The notes under the pieces were generated by a model. The model did no database searches. It saw nothing but the letters and a program-made list of their open reading frames with translations, and was not told where the DNA came from. This document shows positions 23,521-46,876 of a DNA stretch of 64,000 nt, piece by piece (position 1 is the stretch's first letter; every line of letters begins with the position of its first letter). This DNA is from Maylandia zebra (Eukaryota; Chordata; Actinopteri; Cichliformes; Cichlidae): assembly GCF_041146795.1 (NCBI RefSeq), contig NC_135172.1:43729123-43793122 (forward strand), written 5' to 3'. A program made the translations under genes and the position numbers.

Positions 23521-24460
23521 CTTTCCCAGCTGAGGGCATCCTTAAAATGTTTATGGTGCAAACTCAGCTTTTGGAATATCCAAGAAGAAAGCATGTGTAC
23601 TAAACCAACTACTGAGTGCAAGAAGAGCTAAAAGCTCACTGACATCACCTCAGTCGTAGCTTTGCTAGCAAGCACACGGTCCTGTCATCATGAGAGGAAG
23701 ACTCAGTTTAATATGTAGCTGGTGACGCGACGTGGCTGCTCAGAGCGTCAGTGTCTGCAGTACAGACAGAGTGATCTAATGGTACAAAGCTTGGGTTTGG
23801 TTTACTCACCCTGCAGATGCAATGTGTGGTGCTGTTTCTCCAGAGTTTTGCTTGTTGTTGGTTATTTAAAGTCTCCACCTTCTCTGGATTCGGAGTTTCC
23901 TCCTCTTCCTCAGCCCTAGCTACATGTGCAAGTACTGTGACTGTAACTTTACTGACGTCTGCAGCACGAACACATTATGGAGAAAGAGAGGGAACAAGGA
24001 TGTGTGCAGGCCGTAAATGGTATAAAAGCTGCTTCAAGCTTTAAATAAATTCCACTAAAGATCCAAACCTGCTGTGGGACGGACACAGATACGCTGTGAA
24101 GGAGCCGTAACTCAAACGGCTGCTCGGCCTCCACAGAGGAAGAAGGCGAGGACGCGAGTTTTTCTCTTTAATATGGATTTACTGAGATCGTTTACATCAG
24201 TGGATACAGGAAACACACAGCGACGTACAGACACACCACAGGCTACAGTGTACCAGTTAAAAAGGAGACGAGCTCCTTAGAGCCAATCACAGATGTCACG
24301 CCTCTCCTTTCAAAGTTCGTCTTCAGTGCATCAGTTAAAGTCAAACTTCTCCAACCATAAACCAGCAGTGGACGGAGGAGGTGTCGGTCAGAGTCCCAGT
24401 TATGAGCAGGAGGAGGAAGTGGAGCCAGTTTATCACCAGCTCCCAGTAACAGAGATCCAG

Positions 24461-24461
<1 letters not shown>

Positions 24462-24519
<58 letters not shown>
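24462..24519. repeat. (CA)n microsatellite
   Basis: An uninterrupted CA dinucleotide run of about 58 bp. Confidence 0.95.
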
Positions 24520-24521
<2 letters not shown>

Positions 24522-24789
24522 GCTGCTCGTCCAACGTGGGAATGTACAGAGTTACAGATGATTAAAGTTTAGAGGAACACTGCTCTGAGCTCATCATTTC
24601 CACTTTGTCATCTGAAGGACCGACAGCATCAGCTCCTCACACGGCAAAATCTAAATAAAGTTTAATAAAATCAAATAAAGCACAAAAAAGTCTAAAATCA
24701 AAAATAAACACTGACCTGTTTGTTCTTCAGTCCCTTTAAACCTTTGAAATAAACATGTCGTTAAGAAGGCGATGAGAAAGTGAACGATC

Positions 24790-25221
24790 GGTGTGTGTCT
24801 GTGTCTATATGTGTGTGTGTGTGTGTGTCAGTGTGTGTGTGTGTGTGTATATGTGTGTCAGTGTGTGTGTGTGTGTGTCAGTGTGTGTGTGTGTGTGTGT
24901 GTGTGTCAGTGTGTGTGTGTGTGTCAGTGTGTGTGTGTGTGTGTCAGTGTGTGTGTGTGTGTGTCTATATGTGTGTGTGTGTCTATATGTGTGTCAGTGT
25001 GTGTGTGTCAGTGTGTGTGTGTGTGTGTCAGTGTGTGTGTGTGTGTGTCTATATGTGTGTGTGTGTGTGTGTCAGTGTGTGTGTGTGTGTGTCTATATGT
25101 GTGTGTGTGTGTGTGTCAGTGTGTGTGTGTGTGTGTCTATATGTGTGTGTGTGTGTGTCAGTGTGTGTGTGTATGTCAGTGTGTGTGTGTGTGTGTGTGT
25201 CAGTGTGTGTGTGTGTGTTGG
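24790..25221. repeat. Higher-order TG minisatellite
   Basis: About 430 bp of TG runs punctuated by TCAG and TCTATATG. The recurring order [TCTATATG, TG run, TCAG, TG run] gives roughly 45-55 bp higher-order units, most regular at 24960-25160. All three plus frames stay open because no stop codon can form in this composition; they are not genes. Confidence 0.9.
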
Positions 25222-25940
25222 AGCATTTCAGTCAGAGTGTGTTTGTGGGGTTTCTGTGTTATTGTGACAGTTTAAACTACGTTTGTCTCTAATAAAAAAA
25301 TCTCCCCGGTGTTCCCAAAGTAACTGTGGTAGAAGCCCCGCCCACCAGGGGCTTAAAGGGGGCGGGCCATTTTGAACTGAATCAAAGCTGCTCTAGCAGC
25401 ACTTCAGTGTTCAGACTGAGCAGACGGCTGATCCAGGATCAGACTGAAGCCCTCTGAGGAAACGGCCGCCTGTCGTCCACACAAATACGACCCCACAGGC
25501 GTGATTGCTGTGACGAGCTAACGAGCTAACGAGGGCCACGCTGAACACGTACAGCAGGTCAGCTTCATGATCTACAGTGAAACCTTTATGCCTGTTATGC
25601 CGCGCTGCAGGATGAGGAAGACTGGGTGGAAACAAGTTTTCAGACTCTTCAGTGGAGAGAAGAAGAGACAATAACTCGTGTTTGTTCTGATCGCTTTAAA
25701 CTCGTGTGCATCTGACTTCCTGTCACTGTGCAATCGTGCGTTTCAGTACAAATGTCAGTAACCTAAAAACATTTAAATTGAAGCAGCCTGTCTGTTCTGT
25801 GAACCAAAAACGTTAAACCGTGTTTTCACCTCCGTCTCAAACGCCGCCGAGGTTTCTCCCTTTAACCTGGAAACGTCACCTCGCCGTCCTGTGAATAAAT
25901 ATTAATAAAAGCCAGCGGAGTCCCTTTGATCCGGTCCGTG

Positions 25941-37456
<11,516 letters not shown>

Positions 37457-37800
37457 CACTGCCGGCTGACACAGCAGAGGTGGAGGAGGTGATGGAGACA
37501 GTGGCCCGACGTTTTCCTTTATCCTCGCCAGCGGTTAAATTCCCTGCTTCACGCCGACAGATGAGCCGTGTTCCCCGCTGCGGCTGCTCCAGAGCTGCCC
37601 CGGAGCGACTCCCATGACTTCCGTCCCTGCGTGTCCCGGTTCGGTTAGTCTAAACGACACAAAACCGAGTCCGTGTCACCGTAGACCGCCAGCACCCGAG
37701 CTCCCACCGCTTCTCCCGGCCGCTAACAGAGCCCCTTATAGCTGCTCCCGACACCACCATCACGTCAGCATTCACAACATCCGGTGATGCCTTTCAAAAT

Positions 37801-38618
37801 AAAATGTCGACTAATACACGTTCCTTAACATTAGCAGCAGCGGCAGTCCATCTTTAATGAAAGGTGCTGTTTAAAAACTTTTATTCGTATAACTTTTACA
37901 ACTTCTTAAAATATTATTTTTGAATTTATTGATTTATGGTGAGATCAAAAGGAAACCTGCGGTTTATTTTGAAAGGTAAAAAGTGTTTTTCTTTCTTATT
38001 TTGGTGAACTTGATTTACATGTCGTGCCAGGCTCGTGCGCGCTAAACCGCAAGGGCGCGTGCGCAAACCTCACCTTGTATTTTGTTTGTTTGTTTGTTTC
38101 TGATGTAATGATCGTGTTTTTGTGTTTCCTTTATATAAATGTTTAGTATTTACTGCTGTGTCATATATTCAGACACCCCTGTCCTCTTTTGTCTCTTTGT
38201 ATCACGCTACATTTCTCGCCTTATTTTGTAATTTTAATAACGTGTTTCTAAACACGAGTGGGTTTATATTGGGTGCGGGGGGATGCGTTAATTCCTCAAA
38301 CTGACGCTGTTTTATTAAAGTGAGTTTGATTTAATGCTGTTTAAATATTTGTGTACATGTTTCGACATCTTTGTGAGGACAGAAAGTTAGCACGCTACTA
38401 CACCCGCGTGACCAAACGTCACTTATGGGGACAAAGTGCCCGTCCTCACGAGTTTGGAGACATTTTTGAGGCTCAAAATGTGGTTTTAGAGTCAGGGTCA
38501 CAGTTAATAATAATAATAATATTAACTGTAACCCTGGGTTACAGTTGGGTTATGGTTAGGATTAGGATTCATTTTTGATGGTTAGGGTAAGTGTGTGTGT
38601 GTGTGTGTGCGTGCGTGC

Positions 38619-38673
<55 letters not shown>

Positions 38674-38689
38674 CGTGTGTGTGTATGTG

Positions 38690-38752
<63 letters not shown>

Positions 38753-39740
38753 CAGTCAGGTTTCAGTGTGACAAACAGTGAAATGGTGGTTATGATTTCA
38801 TGTTATGAGCTCTAGAACAGAAGAAGAGCTGTTTACTGTGATCGTACATGTCGAACAACATTATGGCTGCTCTCTCTCTCTCTCTCTCTCTGAGGGTATT
38901 ACAGAGGTTGTGATTTCACGTCTTGAACCTCTGGCCTGGAAAAGTTCTTTAAGGTCATTCAAGAAGCAGCTGAACTCGACCGGTTTCAGATGTTTGAGCT
39001 GTCATTCAGAGCTGATAATTCATGAGTTCTCCATGAGTTCTTCAGGACGAGGAGCCGGAGGAGCCATCAGTGGCTTTGTTTCCTGAGACCTGGATGACAT
39101 CAGTGAAAGTTTTGTGTGTTTGTGCTGAAAATCATCTCAGAGCCTCTCATCCGTCTGGCTGATGAAGGCCACTCACATCATAATAAATAATAACAAAGCG
39201 GATAGTCACTAAGCTCAGAGAGGAACCCCTCGACAAACGGACTGAAACAAAATCAGAAATATAAATATGAAGTCTTCCTCCTGCCCTCCAGTGACTTCCA
39301 GTGACTGTTGCACACATGAATGACTTCCCACTTCCTGTCCCCGTGTGGACGCACAGAGGACACACACTGTTTGGACATCATGTGTAGAAACCACAGCAAA
39401 GATGTTGTGTGTCTGCCAGTATGACAGTGAGTCAGCACCGGGATGCTGAACTCTATCAGACGTGAAGTCTGGGGAGGACTGAGACATGTGAGTCCAGCCT
39501 GACACCCTGTGAGCGGTCAGACCCTGAGAGCTTGGATCAAACTGAGGTTAGTCTTCACTGCAGAATAAATCTGAGGACATTTTAACCTCACATCAATAGG
39601 GGAAGTTAATCCTCAGTCTCTGCTCATTTTCTGTCACACTATTCTGTTTAAACCTATCAGGAATAAGAATATTCAAACTCTTCTTTCCTACTGAGGAGAG
39701 GAACCAAAGAGCCATTTGTTATCCCTGAGCTTTAACATCA
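37801..39740. other. Upstream spacer of mtmr7
   Basis: No coding exon is supported. It contains the dispersed repeat at 38390-38595, the TG/CG microsatellite 38590-38751 and a short TC run at about 38872-38891. A few gttagggt-like strings near 38555-38590 are part of that repeat. Confidence 0.35.
38590..38751. repeat. (TG)n/(TGCG) microsatellite
   Basis: About 160 bp of TG with GCGTGCGT interruptions, attached to the end of the dispersed repeat copy at 38390-38595. Confidence 0.95.
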
Positions 39741-39746
39741 TCACAC

Positions 39747-40003
39747 GAGCAATCGTGGCTCAACAGTTGGCAGCCGTCTTGTAATCAGAAGGTTTGAGCC
39801 CGTTGTGTCCTTGGGCGAGACACTTCACCCGTTGCCTACTGGTGGTGGTCAGAGGTCAGAGGTCAGTGTCCGGCAGCCTCGCCTCTGTCACTGCGCCCCA
39901 GGGCGGCTGTGGCTACATGTAGCTTCATCACCAGTGTGTGAATGTGTGTGTGGATGACTGGATGTAGTGTAAAGCGCTGTACAAATACAGGCCATTTACA
40001 TTG
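39747..40003 (+). mobile_element. tRNA-derived SINE (same family as 46544-46876)
   Basis: tRNA-like head gcaatcgtggctcaacagtt with B-box-like ggtttgagccc. Body includes gtccttgggcgagacactt and cagcctcgcctctgtca, and the tail is taaagcgctgtacaaatac. The head is partly deleted next to the B box, so it is an old copy. Confidence 0.8.
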
Positions 40004-40039
40004 AGTGTGGGGTAAACCGTATCCTCTCTGGTCAGCTGG

Positions 40040-41022
40040 TCCTGGTGCCTCCTGGACCAGCCAAGAACATGAGGTCAGGAGGAGACTGAGAGCAGCGAAC
40101 CCCAGGCAAACTGCCGGTCTCGACAGCATCCCAGGGACTGGTTAAAGCCCGCACAGACCAGCTGGCCGTGATCCTCACTGGGCTGTTCAACATCTCCCTG
40201 ACTCACGCCATAGTTCCCACCTGGCTGAAGGCCTCCACATCATTTCCATCCCCAAAAAGCCAGCATAGACAGCCTCAATGACTACAGACGTCTGTAGTCA
40301 TGAAGTGCTTCGAGCAGATAGTGCTCAGCACGTGAGAGACTGTCTACCCCCCTCCCTCAGCCCCCACCATGGAGGTGGATGCCATCACCGTCACCTTTCA
40401 CAGAGCGCTGAGCCATGTGGAGAACATGAAGAGCTCTGTGACGATGCTCTGTGTGGGCTGCAGCTCAGTGTTCAGGACCATAATCCCAAACTATCCCCCG
40501 TCACCTGCTCCTGGATCAAACACTTCCTCGCCCACTGGCCTAAATCAGTACGATTCAGCCCCCACCTCACCCCCCCTCTCAGCACCGGATCCCCACAGGG
40601 CTGCGTTCTCAGCCCCCTGGAGGCTGAGAATGGAGGTGCACACCAGCCCACCCAACCAATGTCATCAGTGAGTATGCTGCGGTTGGGCTCGTCTCTGATG
40701 GAGATGAGACAGTGTGGAGAACTTGTCCTGCTGGTGTTCAGAAAATAACCTGAAACCGAACGTCCTTAAAACCAAAGAACTCATCACAGACTTCAGGAGG
40801 CTCAGACAGCTGTGCCTTTCTATTATCTGGTATGTGTTCCTCTAGACTCTATATATTTCTTCTGTTTGCTCTTTATTCCTGATGTTATACTATTCATATT
40901 TTTTTACTCCTGCACAGTTAGTGTGGAGCACCCAGAATTTTGATGTACATGTACAATGACATTAAAGGGCTATTCTATTCTATTCTATTCTATTCTATTC
41001 TATTCTATTCTATTCTATTCTT
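40040..41022 (+). mobile_element. Degenerate L2/CR1-like LINE copy
   Basis: Same family as 2295-4152 with many frameshifts. Recognisable pieces are ccctgactcacgcc (NLSLTHAIVP region), VGCSSVFRTIIPN, and [14 protein letters not shown] with the FADD part deleted. It ends in tacaatgacattaaagggc and an ATTCT tail (about 40972-41020). Non-functional. Confidence 0.75.
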
Positions 41023-41983
41023 CTAGTGAGTGTTATTACTTGCTGCTGATGGAACTGTTTGTAATGTAATGATCATGAAATAAATACAGCATATGTAACA
41101 AAGATTTTTGTTTTTATTTTTATTTACACCTATGACATCACAGAGGCTTCTCACTGGCTCTTACATGAACTCTAAAACACATAAAACATCCACCTGCGTG
41201 TCTCCATCTGGCCGCTAGAGGGCGGTATGACATATGAAACCCAGCAGGTGAGGCGTGAGTCCTGCGGAGTGCATCTGCAGCAAGCTGAAGAAATAAGAAG
41301 CACAAATGTAAAAGCCTTGCATGTTTCTTTTAGCAGCCTTTGAGCTTCAGCCACAGGTGAGCTGTGACATCTGGGCAACATCTGGCCCCGAGAACATGTG
41401 TCGGCTCTGGATGCAGGTTTGGGCCAAATTTCAGAGCCCAGTCAAAGATCCGCGCCTCGCTGGTGCCACAGCGTCCCGACTGCTCCTCTGGCCCGGATCA
41501 TCACGGCCACATATTTGTGGGTGATCAGTGAGTGACAGGGATGTGTTCCTCCGCCTTCCGGTATAGTTCCCTGACCCCGTGAGTATCTCGGAGTTGTGAT
41601 AATTAATGCAGCTCGTTCATTATCCTCAGGTGTGTGTGGGGGCGTGTTCTCCGGTCGGTGAGACTGAAGCTCTGCAGAAGTAACTGACGGTCTGAAGAGG
41701 AAACCGTCTGCTGATTTTAGCCACTTTGACGGAATCTACGAGAAAAACGTGACGGTGTGCGCGCGTGCCCAGGTGAGCGCTGCGGTGTGCGGGTAGGACA
41801 GCTCCTCGCGCTCGTGTTTGTACCTGCACGTGTTTAAAAATGTGCACACTGTTACGGGACATTCGTCGTGTCATAAAACAGCTGCTTTGTTTTGTAAACT
41901 TTCCAGCTGATGACGCGCGTTGGGGTAAAAGAGTGTGGAGGCTGCAGGGGGGCAGCTGGTGTCCTGGTCTGTGTGAGAAAGCG
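41023..41983. other. Spacer with a CpG-rich patch
   Basis: Nothing coding is supported. 41560-41830 is CpG-rich (gtgacggtgtgcgcgcgtg, ctcctcgcgctcg) and contains a consensus-like donor cccag|gtgagc at about 41768-41776. It could be a non-coding first exon of a plus-strand gene lying beyond the window; no further exon supports this. Confidence 0.3.
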
Positions 41984-42024
41984 GAAACCTTACTTGTGTC
42001 AAGCCAGCCTCCCGTTTGTTTTCT

Positions 42025-43471
42025 TTTCTTTTTTTTAAAACTTTATTTAACAAACAATGAGTACACAATATACGAACAGATGAAGTATACAAAACAACAG
42101 AACATGAACACAAAAAGCCAGGGGTGAAAGAAAAAGGTAACAATTATAAGAATACACGCAAAAATTCACATACATATATTGTTTTGAGCGTTTTTGTTGG
42201 TGCAGTCTGATATTGATTGTATGTACATGTGCACATCCTTAAAATAATGACAGAAATATGGTGTTTTGTTAGTAAACTTACATTTATGGATAAAAAATTC
42301 AGCTAAAAGTATTAAGAAATTTATCATAAAAAACATTTCTCATACTTCTTGGGGAACTTAAAGAAACAGAATAAAACATTTTCCCATCGTAAAGAAAACT
42401 CCCTTAAAATATGGACAATAACAAAGCTGCTAAATTCCTTCCAGAATCTCTGTGTAAAAGAACAGTACCAAAAAAGATGTGTCACCGTTTCTGGATGATC
42501 CCCACAGAAAGTACAATTAGTATTTATGTCCCTTTTAAATTTGACCATGTAGTGACTGGCTGGATAACATTTATGTAGAATTTTAAAAGAGACTTCTTTC
42601 ACCTTATTTACAATCAAATATTTATGGGGGACCATCCAGACTGTCTTCCACTTGATATCTGGAACAAATCGGTTCCAATAAGATATTATATATGGGAGAG
42701 AGACGATATCTTCTTGGCATAAACTACGTATTCTCTTATTGCTGTTACCAAGTTCCTGTGTAAAGCAGATTTTTCCTATTGGTGACTCAGCTGGATCAGG
42801 GAGCGTGACTGAGGTAGATATTGAGCTGTCAGTGTTTTTATATAACATTAAAGTCCCTGAGGGTATGGCACCAAGCACCATTGAGAATTCCTGAACACTG
42901 ATTGGAAAATTATATAGTGCAATAAAGTCGTCGTATGTAAGTAGTTGTCCTTCTTTACTAACCAGCTGAGCCACCAATAGGATCCCATTTTGGAGCCAAG
43001 TTTCCAGGAAACGTGATTTATTTTTCTATAAAATATCTCTGTTGTTCCAGATGAGGTATTTGTGAGGTGAGAAGTTGTGTTTATAAATGAGGGTCCACGT
43101 TAAGAGGACCTGCATACGGTCAATATCTTTACTAATTTTCTTATCCAGATGTAAGGAGAGAGCAGCATATGTTCATCGGGATATCCCTTCAGCTTTAGTA
43201 AGTAACACTCTACCTTTCAAAGACAAGTCCCTTTGCAGCCACTGGTTGAACTTTTTTAGGGTTTTCTGTATAATTGGAGTGAAGTTTGAAGAGCATCTTG
43301 ATTTTTGGTCTTTGGATATTAGCAGTCCCAAGTATGTGACTTCTTGTTTAACAGAGATATTACAGATAGTATTTGCAGGGCAGTCTTTAATTGCTAGTAA
43401 CTCACACTTTTTTAGATTTAGGCATAAACCAGAGGCCTCAGAGAAATCACTAATCACAGTAAGGGCTCCAA
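42025..43471 (-). mobile_element. L1/Tx1-like LINE, 5'-truncated, inserted in the left foldback arm
   Basis: Minus-strand frames encode the C-terminal region of an L1/Tx1-type ORF2: SEASGLCLNLKKCELLAI and YLGLLISKD (43457-43173), then CTFCGDHPETVTHLFWYC and FWKEF (42977-42324), a zinc-knuckle-like end typical of L1/Tx1. It begins on the minus strand inside RT, so the 5' part is lost. It is bounded by 10-bp direct repeats tttgttttct (42015-42024 and 43472-43481), with an A-rich 3' end at about 42025-42040. Confidence 0.8.
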
Positions 43472-43759
43472 TTTGTTTTCTGTTCCCTGTGTATTCAAAG
43501 TATTACGGGAATGGATGTGGAAACCGGATTTCAAAATAAAAGCCAACTTCGAGTGAATTAACAGATATGTTAAGAACATAATAACATATAATTTAGGCTT
43601 GTTTACTAATTCTAATGTTAGATCTACATGACACATTGTACCCTAATAGCGCCCTGTCAATATCAAGGCCATCTTATTTTGGATTTCAAAGTAAAAGCCC
43701 TGTGAATTTTCATTTTTGAACTACTTTCAGTGACTTCAGAATGAAATACTCTAAATAGA

Positions 43760-44740
43760 ATAATTCCTGTTTCCACAGGGTAATTTCACCTTAGATTAAC
43801 AGTATACAACCTCATGATGTTACCATGTCAATTTCAAGTCATTCTGAGTTTACCTTCCAAAATAAAAGCCTTTTCAAATTGCCCATATACGACCTACTCT
43901 TTTAACGATTTCAGAATGCTCTAAAAATGAAAATTGCTGTTTCCACAGGATAATTTCACTTTAGATCAACAGTATACAACCCAACAGTGACAACATATCA
44001 ATATCAAGTCATTCTTATTTTGCCTTCCAAAATAATGGCCTGTTGAAAATGCCCATAATTTACCTAACTTTCAGTGATTTCGGAATGCTCTAAAAAGGAA
44101 AATTGCTGTTTTCACAGGGTAATTCCACTTTAGATCAACAGTATTCAACCTCGCAATGTTACCATATCAATTTCAAGTCATTCTGATTTTGCCTATCAAA
44201 GTAATGGCCCATTGAAACTGCCCATATATGACTTAATCGTTTAACAGTTTCAAAATGCTCTTAAATTAAAAATACATGTTTCCAAAGGATAATTCCACTT
44301 TAGATCAACAGTATCCAACCCCACAGGGATACCATGTCAAGATCAAGTCACTCTGATTTTGCCTTCCAAAATAAAAGCCTTTTCAAATTGCCCATAGACT
44401 TTTAACGATTTCAAAATGCTCTTAAATTGAAATATGCTGTTTCCACAGGATAATTCCACTTTAGATCAACAGTATCCAACCCGACAGTAAAACCATGTAA
44501 ATTTCAAGTTGGTCTGATTTTGCCTTTCAAATTAATGGCCCATCGAATTTGCCCATATGTGATATAGTCTTTCAATTATTTCAGAATGTTTTAAAAATGA
44601 AAATTGCTGTTTCCACGGGATAATTTCACTCAAGATCGACAGTGCACGCTATCACGGGGATATCAAGTCAATTTCAAGTCGCCTTGATTTTGCCTTTCAA
44701 AGTAATGGCCCGTTGAAATTGCCTATGTATGACCCACTCA
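43760..44740. repeat. Tandem array of about 168-bp units, left foldback arm
   Basis: Recurring blocks start near 43770, 43938, 44105, 44276, 44440 and 44608 with tttccacaggataatttcac. Each continues agatcaacagtat, then tcaagtcattctgattttg, then aatggcc, then gcccatat. Units are diverged. The inverse array occupies about 47090-47920. Confidence 0.85.
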
Positions 44741-45307
44741 TGCATTTTTACTGACATTTGAGCTCCAGGCACTGATATTGTATTAGTTATTGAATATTAG
44801 TGCCTTTACCCTTTAATGTCCTTGATGCTCAGTTTTCCCAGTCACACTACCTGAGTACTTTTGATACTAAACACATTGGGTTTTTATTTTGAAAAACAAA
44901 ATCGGACTCAATTGATTATGACAGAATTGAATCATAAAGATGATGTAAAAGGAAGTCGTAATTAGAGCAGGGCGATATGGCCAAAAATATATATCACGAT
45001 ATATATTTGAAAATTTGCGATAACGATATAACTGACGATATAATTGATGCGAGACAAAATACAACTCCACAACATTACTAGCGCAAAAAGACAACCTTCC
45101 ATTTATTTTCACTTAAACAAGAAGCTGGTTTTATGTACATTAAAGCTTTATAAAAATGTAACAGTGCAAATGCAAATTCCTTGCTGAAAGTTTAACCAAA
45201 AGGCATTTCCAGTAGAAATGGGCTGACATATCCTGAGCATAACCATGTATAATATCCACTGAAGTCAAAAAGAGGTGCTTTGCAACATTAAACTGCAGTG
45301 TGCAGTA

Positions 45308-46125
45308 CGTATTTTTCGGACCATGAGGTGCACGGGATTATAAGGCACATTAAGCGAAACAAAGCAGTCAGATAAATCAAACTTTATTAAACTCATTCTT
45401 CTTGCTTCCTCCACTTCTGTACCATTGATTCATTAATGTTGAATTCTCTGGCAGCTGCTCTATTCCCATGTTGTTGCAGTATATTAATGACTAACCACGT
45501 ATTGTGGATGGATTATCTCAGTTGTTCTCCTGACTGAAGTTTGGTCCGTTTACAGCATCCTGCCATGCGATTGCATTTGTCTCTAACCATGAAGAACCTT
45601 CATGTTAACTTTTATAAGTGGAAAAGTGTTAGTGTTCGTCCTCCAGCTTCACTGTTTATGTTATGCTAACATAGCTGTGTCGCTAGCGGTCACGTAGCAC
45701 ATCATTATATAGCAGCTAGCCCAACTTCAGTAACCCTACAAACGTCACTGCTGTTTAGTTTCCTGTCTTCATTTATGTTGGAAGTGATAGCAGAGCTGTA
45801 CGTTTGATTTTTTTCAGAAATCTCTCAGTCAGAACATGCTATATCATGCTTGGGTAACTAGCAAAACTAGCGAGCTAACTTCCGCTAGCTTCCTGCTAAC
45901 TTCTAACTCCGTTAAATGTAATACATTTTGTTTTCATGGATGCCTGGAAGTTAAACTTCATAGTTACACCTGGTAAAGCAGCAATGCTGATCGTTTTATT
46001 AAAGATGAAAGAATTGAGACAGTTTTTAACTCTCAGTGATGCTGCAGTGTTCGTTTGACCTGAAGAGGGGGGTTTAGGACCCAGATTACTCCCAGATTTA
46101 AGAGCATCTTAGTCCGACAAATACG
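45308..46125 (-). mobile_element. Pogo/Tigger-like element remnant nested in hAT family B
   Basis: Inverted ends: left cgtatttttcggacca; the right end reversed reads cgtatttgtcggacta. On the minus strand around 45500-45400 it encodes LVINILQQHGNRAAAREF followed by NESMVQKWRKQ. That is the CENP-B/pogo-type DNA-binding helix-turn-helix found in transposases of this group. No DDE catalytic domain remains. The same segment is present in copy 2 (about 48870-49683). Confidence 0.6.
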
Positions 46126-46543
46126 ACAATAACGACGGCCGCTTGCATGTTCTGCAAAAAAAATGTGCTTTGTCGTGTATCTGACGGACAAACACCAAAC
46201 CAGTTCCACATCACGGAAGTTGCACCATTTTTACAAACCAATTCTGGTTCATCTGTTTCACTCAACAATCGGCCATGTGCGTATGAAAACAAAGGCGCTG
46301 CGCATGCGCGTTTTACTTATATTCTATCGCGATATTTCATATTCCTATTATACCGGTATTACCGTGAACGGTATAATATGGCCCAGCCCTAGTCCCAACC
46401 TCACTGTGTGATGTCATACGTGATAGGTCGCTGTGAGACAGGCGGCCGTGCACTCTACCTGAGCTCCTTGCTCACCTGGCACTGCGCATGCGCGTTTTAC
46501 TTATATTCTATCGCGATATTTCATTTTCCTATCATTGTCTAAC

Positions 46544-46876
46544 ATGGTAAATGGTAAATGGCCTGTATTTATATAGCGCTTTACTAGTCCCTAAGGACCC
46601 CAAAGCGCTTTACATATCCAGTCATCCACCCATTCACACACACATTCACACACTGATGATGGCAAGCTACATTGTAGCCACAGCCACCCTGGGGCGCACT
46701 GACAGAGGCGAGGCTGCCGGACACTGGCGCCACCGGGCCCTCTGACCACCACCAGTAGGCAACGGGTGAAGTGTCTTGCCCAAGGACACAACGACCGAGA
46801 CTGTCCAAGCCGGGGCTCGAACCGACAACCTTCCGATTACAAGGCGAACTCCCAACTCTTAAGCCACGATCGCCCA
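46544..46876 (-). mobile_element. tRNA-derived SINE inserted in the second right end of hAT-B copy 1
   Basis: Minus strand: GGCGATCGTGGCTTAAGAG (A box region), GGTTCGAGCCC (B box), GTCCTTGGGCAAGACACTT, then the tail GTAAAGCGCTTTGGGG and AAAGCGCTATATAAATAC with ATTTACCATTTACC at the end. Nearly intact; its target duplication is not clear by eye. Confidence 0.85.

Larger units (their letters stand above)
23521..25940. other. Spacer downstream of mtmr7 with microsatellites
   Basis: Between the LINE fragment and the mtmr7 stop. It contains (CA)n at 24462-24519 and a long structured TG array at 24790-25221. I see no supported exon. The part next to 25940 presumably holds the mtmr7 3' UTR, but I found no minus-strand AATAAA close by. 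Confidence 0.35.

Noticed and set aside
24780..25292. Three overlapping frames of about 160 codons rich in C and V
   Set aside because: Translation of a TG microsatellite; no gene features.
38520..38595. gttaggg-like strings resembling interstitial telomere repeats
   Set aside because: Only a few imperfect units, and they form part of a dispersed repeat also seen at 32.8-33.2 kb.
43760..44740. Regularly spaced repeats that could suggest a CRISPR array
   Set aside because: The units are about 168 bp, diverged and tandem, mirrored in inverse orientation at 47 kb, and in vertebrate DNA. They are foldback-arm repeats.
46147..46411. Matching small frames in both hAT-B copies (also 49702-49968)
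   Set aside because: They overlap two frames of the same non-autonomous element end and show no transposase or other domain. Identity between copies reflects recent duplication of DNA.
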